In this document: piece by piece, positions 34,168 through 43,400 of the stretch
Position numbering within the stretch: the stretch's first letter is position 1
Layout: every line of letters starts with the position of its first letter
NCBI GenBank assembly: GCA_028279185.1
Contig: JANQSS010000051.1
Location: 31,155-95,154 of the forward strand
Length of the DNA stretch: 64,000 nt
DNA from: Saprospiraceae bacterium
GTDB lineage: Bacteria > Bacteroidota > Bacteroidia > Chitinophagales > Saprospiraceae
Reading direction: 5' to 3'
Position numbers and translations under genes: made by a program
The notes under the pieces: model-generated
Databases searched by the model: none
What the model saw: only the letters and a program-made list of their open reading frames with translations
Told to the model about the DNA's origin: nothing

Positions 34168-34731
34168 CTATTTCGCTCGTTCGATATATGATCCCGAACG
34201 TGTGTCAATTTTAATTTTTTCACCTTGATTGATGAATAAAGGAACACGGATCTCGGCTCCGGTTTCCAACGTAGCAGGTTTCATGGAGTTAGTAGCCGTA
34301 TCTCCCTTTACACCCGGCTCGGTATAGGTAATTTCCAAGACGACATGTTGTGGGAGTTCAAGTGTGAGAGGCATATCATTTTCTGCACGAATCAGTATTT
34401 CGACTTCTGAACCCTCCTTCAGTAATCCTGGACGATCGATCATTTTTTCTTGAATGGAAACTTGGTCATAGGTTTCGTTATTCATAAAATGGTAACCCAT
34501 GTCATCTTTGTACAAAAACTGAAACTTTCGGCGCTCGATACGGACAGTTGAAATTTTATGTCCAGCCGGAAATGTGTTGTCCAGAACCTTGCCAGTTGTT
34601 AAACTTTTTAGCTTCGTTCGAACAAAAGCATTCCCCTTTCCTGGCTTTACGTGCTGAAATTCGACGATCGAGAAGATGTCATTATTATATTCGATGCAAA
34701 GTCCATTTCGTATATCTGAAGTATTGGCCAT
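34168..34731 (-). CDS. efp: Elongation factor P
   Basis: A 187-residue translation factor that relieves ribosome stalling at consecutive prolines. Three beta-barrel domains are expected. The tip loop reads KPGKGNAFVRTKLKSL, with a lysine at the place that other bacteria modify. The C-terminus with TRSGSYIERAK is typical. It lies between fabH and accB in a fatty-acid cluster, as is common. A TATATTTG promoter element lies 41 bases upstream, so efp may have its own promoter within the cluster. Confidence 0.96.
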   Translation of the reverse strand: MANTSDIRNGLCIEYNNDIFSIVEFQHVKPGKGNAFVRTKLKSLTTGKVLDNTFPAGHKISTVRIERRKFQFLYKDDMGYHFMNNETYDQVSIQEKMIDRPGLLKEGSEVEILIRAENDMPLTLELPQHVVLEITYTEPGVKGDTATNSMKPATLETGAEIRVPLFINQGEKIKIDTRSGSYIERAK

Positions 34732-34772
34732 ATAAGTCTATGCAATTTAAAAATTTATAGTTAAATCGGCCG

Positions 34773-34780
34773 CAAATATA
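34773..34780 (-). promoter_or_regulatory. -7 element upstream of efp
   Basis: TATATTTG on the - strand (34780-34773) matches TAnnTTTG and lies 41 bases before the efp ATG, in the 166-base gap after fabH. It may start an efp-accB-accC transcript independent of fabH. Confidence 0.4.
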
Positions 34781-34897
34781 GTATTAATCGTTGGGCTTCG
34801 ACCCGATGTTCAATACCTGGTTTTCTCCATGTGCACGTGCATAATGTCTATCGTGCGGACGGAAATACAGATATAACAGTGGGGATTTGCACTGAAC

Positions 34898-35884
34898 TCA
34901 ATAAGCCCAAATGAAATCACAAGCACCCCAGGTGAATCCACCACCAAAAGCCGTAAAAACAATACGATCTCCTTTCTTCAGTTGCTTTTCATATTCCCAT
35001 AAACATAAAGGTAAGGTGGCAGCTGTCGTGTTTCCGTAGCGCTGTATGTTGATCATTATTTTTTCCATAGGTATGTTAGCCATCGATGCAACAGTCTGAA
35101 TTATGCGCATGTTTGCCTGGTGAGGAACCAACCAATCAATCTTATCGATACCAATGCCTTGTTTTTCCATCAAACGCCTAACAGCAGAAGACATTTCCCG
35201 GACGGCCGACTTAAAGACCACCCGACCTTCTTGACGAACAAAATGCTCTTTATTCATCACAGTTTCCTCACTAGCTGGTTTCATAGAACCTCCGGCAACC
35301 ATATGCAGGTGGTGTCTACCACTTCCGTCGGCATGGAGATCAGCTTCCTGGAATCCCAGACCTGGCTCACCAGGTTGTAGGAGCACTGCTCCGGCGCCAT
35401 CTCCAAAGATGATACAGGTTGTGCGATCCTCATAATCTATGATCGAACTCATCATATCAGCTCCAACGATGACGATATTCTTATACATGCCGGTTTTGAT
35501 AAATTGTGCGCCGGTCACCAAAGCATATAAGAAGCCGGAACAAGCCGCATTGATGTCGTAGCCAAATGAATTTATGGCACCAACCTTATCAGCAATTGTG
35601 TTAGCCGTATCGGGAAAGACACGATCAGCTGTTACAGTTGCGCAAATAAGCATATCGATTTCAGCGGCCTTCAATCCTGTTTTTTGCAACAGCTCTTGAA
35701 CGGCTTTCACACCCATATCTGACGTAGCTAAGCCTTCGCCTTTTAGTATTCTTCTCTCTTCGATTCCAGTCCTCGTACGAATCCATTCATCATTGGTATC
35801 AACCATCTGTTCCAAATCTTTATTGGACAAAATATCCTCTGGGACATAGCCGCCAATACCTGAAATAATCGCTGAATTCTGCAT
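34898..35884 (-). CDS. fabH: 3-oxoacyl-ACP synthase III
   Basis: A 328-residue condensing enzyme that starts fatty-acid synthesis by joining acetyl-CoA and malonyl-ACP. The catalytic triad is visible: cysteine in INAACSGFLYAL, histidine in VPHQANMRI, asparagine in RYGNTTAAT. The open frame reaches an ATG at 35998, but the added 38 residues are unlike the family; the protein proper begins MQNSAIISGIGGYVPEDIL at 35884, which I use. It heads the fabH-efp-accB-accC cluster. rpmF and plsX, often next to fabH, are not seen. Confidence 0.94.
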   Translation of the reverse strand: MQNSAIISGIGGYVPEDILSNKDLEQMVDTNDEWIRTRTGIEERRILKGEGLATSDMGVKAVQELLQKTGLKAAEIDMLICATVTADRVFPDTANTIADKVGAINSFGYDINAACSGFLYALVTGAQFIKTGMYKNIVIVGADMMSSIIDYEDRTTCIIFGDGAGAVLLQPGEPGLGFQEADLHADGSGRHHLHMVAGGSMKPASEETVMNKEHFVRQEGRVVFKSAVREMSSAVRRLMEKQGIGIDKIDWLVPHQANMRIIQTVASMANIPMEKIMINIQRYGNTTAATLPLCLWEYEKQLKKGDRIVFTAFGGGFTWGACDFIWAY

Positions 35885-36292
35885 ATTTTTCTGTCTTGAT
35901 AGAAAGCGCGAAAGGTACAATTCTTTACTGTAATTCAACTGATCGGAAGGTAGATGAAAAGCAGAAAAATGTTGTCTTCGATCGGTAAGGAGATCCACAA
36001 TTAATTGAGATTTGCAGTCCTTTTTTGACGAATTCGTTGTCCATCCTTTAGCAGTGCGATTCGGTGAGGGTGCTAGTTGGTCCTATTTCAAATTTCCTCA
36101 ATTCATGAGATGATCATGCCGAGGTAGGAAAAAACATGATTTTTTTTTCGTCTACATAAAATACTGATATTCATCTATACTATAAATTAATATATGATCA
36201 ATATGAATCATTTATTGCAATATGAGCGCCTACGTGGTACGAATTTTGAATTAGTAGTATTTAAGTGGATTTGTTCACTAAGATTTGAGATT

Positions 36293-37084
36293 ATGAAGAA
36301 TCTAATACTCACATTGTTTATGTTGCTGAGCATCAATACTTTAGTGCTCGCCTATGTGGGCGAAAATCCAGTAAATGTGCCCGGATTGACGTACTTGATA
36401 GCCAAACAGTCCGCCGAGCAAAAACAGATGAAGTATGTACTTTACTTCAAGGCAGATTGGTGTTCGCCCTGCAAATGGATGGAAGAGTCCACATTCAAAG
36501 ACGAGACCATCATCGCGGCCATGGGCAATACTTTCCTTCTTGTACCGCTAGACATTGACGAATTTGAGGGTTATGCATTGAAAGAGTATTTTCAAGTACA
36601 CACCTTGCCTACTTTCTTAGTCTTTGATGCATCGCATCAAATCACAAATCGGAGCGAAGGGTCGTTGAGCCCGAGTAGGTTGCTCGAACTTATTTCAACA
36701 AATAAACAAGCGCAACCAGTTAGCGCAGATGCCAATGAAGTAGTCAACACGGCTCCCGAGATAAACATGACCAAACCATCAGTTACTTCTGAAGCACCAG
36801 CAGAAACCCTTCCTCAAAAAATTGCCGAATCAGTGACGCGATATTGTGTTCAGCTTGGTGTGTTTTCGAGTTATGCTAATGCCGAACGAATTGTGACCAA
36901 GGCGCAAAAATATACAACGCAAACAATTGAGATTGTCACCGTGCCTAAAGGGAATAGTTTTATTTATAAAGTATTTGCTGGAAAACTGACTTCCGAGGAA
37001 CAAGCGATGCAATTAAAAAAGACCCTGAATAATTATGGTATTGATGGATTTGTAAAAGCCGAAATTATAGGATCTAAGTCGTAG
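36293..37084 (+). CDS. Periplasmic thioredoxin-fold protein with C-terminal SPOR domain
   Basis: A 263-residue exported protein. A signal peptide (LILTLFMLLSINTLVLA) leads to a thioredoxin-fold domain of about 115 residues. Its redox motif is WCSPC (in FKADWCSPCKWM), and the cis-proline region is HTLPTFLVFD. A linker rich in Ala/Pro/Glu (about 145-185) connects to a SPOR domain (YCVQLGVFSSYANAERIVTKAQK ... YKVFAGKLTSEEQAMQLKKTL). SPOR domains bind denuded peptidoglycan at division sites. The combination suggests a thiol-redox protein fixed to the cell wall. The start at 36293 is chosen because the 33 extra residues of the longer frame do not resemble a signal sequence. Confidence 0.85.
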   Translation: MKNLILTLFMLLSINTLVLAYVGENPVNVPGLTYLIAKQSAEQKQMKYVLYFKADWCSPCKWMEESTFKDETIIAAMGNTFLLVPLDIDEFEGYALKEYFQVHTLPTFLVFDASHQITNRSEGSLSPSRLLELISTNKQAQPVSADANEVVNTAPEINMTKPSVTSEAPAETLPQKIAESVTRYCVQLGVFSSYANAERIVTKAQKYTTQTIEIVTVPKGNSFIYKVFAGKLTSEEQAMQLKKTLNNYGIDGFVKAEIIGSKS

Positions 37085-37359
37085 TTATTATTAGTCACTG
37101 GTAACTATGCATGTTACTGCGCTACTTTATTAATTATTCCTTCGTGAATGTTTTTATGTTTACCAAATTCCTCACTCAATATTTAGATTTCATTCATTTC
37201 TGTTGTAAAAAAATCATACTCCTTCCCGAAATGGCTTGGTATGGTTGAATTAAATTGTAGACGCAATAATTATTAACTCCATCTAAGTAATATTGATGTG
37301 ATGAGGCTTCCTAAAAACAAGAGAATTCCAACATAGGAATCTTTTAAAGCAGATTATAG

Positions 37360-37400
37360 GCATAATAAAAAATGAGCGAAACAAATTGCTTCGCCCATTC
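37360..37400 (-). terminator. Rho-independent terminator of the 2567-residue giant protein gene
   Basis: A 10-bp stem (37371-37380 with 37390-37399, one G-U pair in the - strand RNA, loop of nine) is followed on the - strand by TTTTTTATTATG. It lies 28 bases past the giant gene's stop. The other 275 bases back to the thioredoxin-SPOR stop show no feature. Confidence 0.75.
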
Positions 37401-37427
37401 TATTTCAAACCCTTTTACCTTTTATCG

Positions 37428-40400
37428 TTATCGGATAAGCGTAAAATCACCTTTAATTATTTTTTTCACGCCGGTAATAAACTCGACTTCGGCATAATAA
37501 ACGTAAACTCCGGCATGTGCTAGTTCGTTCTGCCAGGTTCCATCCCAGGCATTGTCCGGATCAATGGTTAATGAGGGTTCCATCGCTCCACGCTGGAAGA
37601 CACGTTCGCCCCATCTATCATAAATTTCGAAATAGTGAATTGCGGCTACTGATTCCGGATTGGCAAAAATGTAAATCCGTCTATTTTGCGGATTTGTACT
37701 CGTCGGATTCATTGCCGTGGGAATATAGATCCGTTCTGCAAATTTTGCTACTACAAGCACGTTATCTTCTTGCACACAACCATTTAAATTCACTATGCTG
37801 ATATTTACATTTTGCTGACCTAAATCCGGATAAAACTGCTGTGTATACGAACTCGGATTTAGCGAATCATAAAGAGGTGACCACGTCACGCTGAGGACCA
37901 ATGAATCGGGTAAATTGGTTTCTGCCAATATGGTAACCGGATCTCCGAAATCCACTAATATCGTTTCGCCTAAGTCCACGAAAAAGTCCACCGGGGCTGT
38001 GAGCGTAAATGCTTCGCGGTATTCACATCCATTGTCGTCAGTAATAACAACTTCATATGTACCTGCACCCAAGTCATCTATCCTATCAGAAGATGAAAAC
38101 TCTTCGCCCCCGTCAAATGAAAACATGAAGGGACTGGTGCCTCCAATAACGTCAATGACAGAAATATAGCCATCATTAAGTCCATCGCAACCAGGTTGTT
38201 TTACATCGATAATCGCATCTTGTATAACACTGTCGTCGACATCTACATTCACTGTTCGAGTCGAAACACATCCATTATCAGAATTTCTTACTTCAAGTTG
38301 ATACGTTCCAGCCTCATTGGCCACCGCGTTTATATCGGTACTACTTCCAACAATATTACCTTCTACCGAAATTACTGACCAATTATATTCAAACTGTGGT
38401 CCTGTTGATGAACCTTGCCCAGAAAGCGTAACTTCTGTCGTATTACAATCTAACAATTCGGCCACGTTTGCACTAACGTCAGGATCGGTAACGTCTTCAT
38501 TGACGGTAATTGGTTCAGATACAGTACAGCCATTTGACCGATCGACCAAAGTCAACGTATACTGCCCTACTTGATCGACAATGATGTCCAATGTCGTATC
38601 CACCCCGACAATGCCGGGCCCGGTCCATTGATAACTTATTGTTGGACCTGTGTCTGACCCGACACCTGATAGCGATACTTGATCCCTTTCGCAAGTCAGT
38701 AGCATTGGAAACTGAATGTTCACCTCAGGAACATCATCGGATTGACCTACTTGAATTTGTGTGGACGACGGGCAGTCTGCAATTGCATGCGTAAGTGTAA
38801 CTGTGTAAGTCCCTGGTGAGTTAATTTGCGGATTTGGCACATTTTCATCCCCAGGTTCAATCGATCCATCCGTTGTTGACCAAACAATATTGTAATCATT
38901 AATATCATCCGGAATCGTCACGTTGAGATTCATGCGAACTATCAAACATGTAAATTCTACTTCAGTTGACGTAATACTTGGCACCGTGGCATCATACCAG
39001 GTAACAGGCATTGGCGGTGATATGCTTAAACAAGGATCATTATAGTTGACCAATCCAGGTGTTACGGTACTTTCTGTGCCCAACACAGCGCTGACGTAAT
39101 AGGTGTTGCCTCGCACCATAGGAGGATCTATGAATGAGAAAACGCCATTTGGGTTTTCCGCTATAATTGAGTTCAATGGATCATTTTGATCAGTGTATAA
39201 TATATAAATGCGCACATCATTATCATCCGCAGATTCACTGCCGATGTCATATGCGACAGACGTCATATCACCAACGCATAAATTCAGCGGTGTATCATCA
39301 AGGTTTCCTATGGATGTGAAGCATCCGCAGTCATTGACAAAATCGAAGGTGAACGTATCACACCCAAAACCATCTGTTACATTAAATTGTACAGGTTGTG
39401 TTGATGGAATTTCGTTGCTTGTGAATTGATTACCCACTAGCTGACCGACTGGTAAGCCATTTTCATCGAAGACGACATAAGATCCCGGATGCCCATTTAT
39501 AATTTCGAATGTTACCACATAACCGTCGTACGTGCCATTACAAACTGTGTCCACCGAGGATAGATCGATTTCAGGACTATTGACAAAGTAAACATCGATT
39601 TCTGCATAGCCGTCACAAAGGTTGCCATTTTCCGTCCATCCGAATGTATAGATTCCGTACTCTGATACGGATATATCGGTACTTCTATTGTTTGGAGTCG
39701 CAATGCTAACTGAGCCCGTTCCCATATTATTTGGGCTGATTTGCCACATTCCACCATTTCCTGTTCCATCCGAAACGATTGTTGTTGCTAAACCGCATAT
39801 GGTGTCGCCTACGATTATAGGAAGACAATTGCAATCGGCCTCAGGAAGCGGTACAACAAGTGAGCATCCATTTCCATCTTCGAAGTACAGCGTATCCACT
39901 GTGGTCGGAGGTATCAAACCGTCTAACTCAAAATCATTACCTGTAATGGTTCCGCGTCCGTTTGTTTCCGTAAACGGACCGACACCGTTTAGCATAAAGG
40001 AAAAGGTTAATTCTGTCTGATCCATGTTACAGGTTGGAATCGGAGGTGTATTTGTAGGGTTGCAATAAAATTCGATGTTGACTTCTGTCGTGTCACTGCA
40101 TATTTCATTGGTTTCAATCCATCGCAATTCAACTATACCGCAACCCAGGGCATTTAATGTACTCGTTGGGGATGATTGATCAGAAAAGGTCACATTTGTT
40201 TCTGTATTGATAATCTCCCATACACCCGGGAATTGTGAATTGCTTACTGATAAATCAATGCTCGAGGCGCAAGTGGCCATATCAGAACCTGCATCAGGAG
40301 CCGGTATTTCATACCAGATGACCGGTTGCCCAGGTGCAATTTGCGTACATGGATGACTCAAGTCGACTGTACCGCCAACGTCGTTACCTACAACGATGGA

Positions 40401-43400
40401 CACATAATATTGAATACCGTATTGTATACTATTAGCACCCGTTAAGCAAAATTCGCCCGTAAGGTTTTCTTCAATGACTGTTCCCAACATATCCGTACTA
40501 CTCGTGTGAAGTACGTAAATCACGATATCATTTGGATCTGGAATTGGTGCCGTGAACGGACTTACCTGAAGACATGTTTCACCGCACCTTTCAATTAAGC
40601 TTGTATTCATTACGGCACCTTCAGTCAAGCATGGGCATTCCCAGGTCAACGGGAATGAGCCTGTACAGCCCTGGTCATCTGTAATCAGCACGAGCACTGT
40701 GTCGCCCGCTGGTATAGGATCAGAGGTAAATGTCATGCCATTAAGCGTCCCATTGCCGGATGTAACAACGTAAGGAGCGACACCCCCGATAAACGTAAAT
40801 TCTGCAGTGAAGTTTTCGTGGACATTGTCGCACATGTAATCAATGTCCCCGTCAATTGACATGGGCTCAATGAAGTCTATGTTGACATATCCAGTGTCAG
40901 CACATCCATATGCCATTGTAATCCAACCAAATGTGTATTCGCCTTTATCCGAAATTGTGACCGTTGCATTGGGGTCATTCACATCGCTGAATACCGGATC
41001 TATGGCGCCCAGTGGCCCGGAAGATGTATACCATGTCCCGGATGGGTTACCCGCATTTAATTGGTAGTCATTTGTGCACTCTTCGGCATCCAAACCAGGG
41101 TCCGGTACCGGAGGAGGAACCACAACCACCTCTTTGCAACGCAAAGGACTATTCGAACAAGGGTGAATTGCAGTAACGCACATAAACCCAGTTGTGATTT
41201 GTGAAAAAGTGAAGGTGTGATTAAACTCATCGATTTCAGTGCGCATGGCTCCAGGGAACCCGGATAAGTCCCATTGAAAATCAATGGGCGTTGGCCAGAC
41301 GTCGCTATTTGCTGTAATAAATGGAAGAATTTCATAGTCAAACTCAGGTCCAATACAAACCGTGTCTGGACCCAGGATTTCGACGTCAGGAATAAAATCG
41401 GGTAGTACCAATTCAACTTCGAATGGTCCAAATGTACAACCACCTGCAGGACGACCACCTTTAGTCATTGTTACAACCACCTCGAAGGTCTGGCCGTTAT
41501 CACCTGTATTGTCGAAGTCATTAAAATGGGCTGTTAGGCAAATGTCATCTGTGCCGACTGTATCACCAAAAGGTACGGTCAACCACGTATAATGAATTTC
41601 AACGTCTGGATAAATTGCAGGGTCGGGTGTGAAAAATGGATTTCCATTAACTTGTAACGGACAAACGGTGATGAGACTGTCAACGCAGTTCACATGAGGT
41701 TGATCAAGTGGAGGTCGGACAACTTCGTACAGAATCGTCGCATCCAGGCTAAACACATCAACAATGAAAAAACTATCACATTGACCATCATGAGCCAGCA
41801 TGGCGTCCAATTCAAAATCTAATATTTCGCCTGTACTCGTATTTACTGGTATAGTAACGCCAAAGAGATCGAACGGAACATCATCCACGCAGATTACTGT
41901 GTCTATAGGGGTTGGATTATCATCATTTTCTTCAAGAACATGCAGATATAATGTTGCATCCACCTCACAACCGGCTAGGTTTTGAGCAAATGACGTATAG
42001 ACGTAATCGCCTCCTTCCTCGCTGTCAAAAGCTGGATTAAAAGGGAAAATTCCACCGAATGGATTCATCCATACGTAGTCGTCACCCTCGCAAATTGTGT
42101 CAATCGTTTCTACTGGATCCAGGGCTGCCACAAATACCTCAACGCAAACGGGCTCCGTAGAATCACAAAAGTTTGAAGCGAAGAAACAAACTTCATAAAG
42201 ACCCGGATCTGGAAAATCAATGAATTCTTCAAAATCATTCGTGCCGTCTGGAATCGTCACACCGTCCAATGTCCAATCGAATCGACAAGCACCGACAACA
42301 GTTGTTTGATCCACGGCAAAACGCACGTCTTCCGCTCCTGCGCATATTGTATCCCCTTCAAAAGGGAATGCGTCGTCGTCCCACTCAGGTTCAGGTAGCA
42401 TAATACCATCTAATGACGGAGGATCTGCTCCTTCCAATACATCGATTTCTATGGTGCATAAATCACCGCCCCAACCGTCGAATACGATACCATATACATG
42501 ACCAAATTCAGTAGCCACGTTAAATATTGGCGCACTCCCGGGTGGTTGGGCAGTCTCAGAAAAGATACAGTTCGCTAAAGGAGGGGCCAAATCTGAAGCT
42601 GGGCATGGTGGTTGGTTTGGTCCTAAGTCCGTCGTGCAATCAATCTCATACATCTCGATTTGAACACCAGCTCCCGTTAAACAGTCCGAAATCTGTACTT
42701 GAATCGACAAATTGTCAGAGCCGGCTACGAATGAGAACCAGTTCGGGTCATGAAGAAATACATTACAACCTGGCCAATTTTCATCACCGCCGTTTACTTC
42801 CATATTCATGCAATAAGCGTCTAGAGCAGCCAACCCACATAAAGGTGTCGTTTGACAATAGGACGAAGGAGGAGTAGGAGAACTGCACATTCCTTCATTG
42901 TCGATGCAGAGTTCAAAGGTGTCCGTATTGGACTCACCACCCTGGAATGTAACATACATCAAGTAGTCCTGACCTATCGTTACAGCATTATTACCAACCT
43001 CGCCGAAATCATCTGATATTGGTGTTTGTTCACAAAAAACGACGGATACGGTGTCGGCTTCGCAGGGATCCCATTGCATGAGTACGATCGTTGGATCATT
43101 TCCTAGTTGGTCCGTAATCACCAAATCTGTACCTATTGCTGTAAACTGGTACCAGACACCATCATCTTCCAACGTATCAAGAGCACAATCCAAGTCAACG
43201 AGTGGATCTAAGTCCGTCCAAAATAGACCATCCTGACTTGAATTCGTCGTATACCCCCAGATTGGGGTATCAAAGTCAGGACAATCTAGTTCGCCTGGGC
43301 TTATGACTTGAGCATTTTCACATAAGTCATTTGGTGGCGGAGTTGGTATATTGATACAAAGCTCGAAACTGTCCGTTGCTGCCCATCCTCCAGGGAATGC

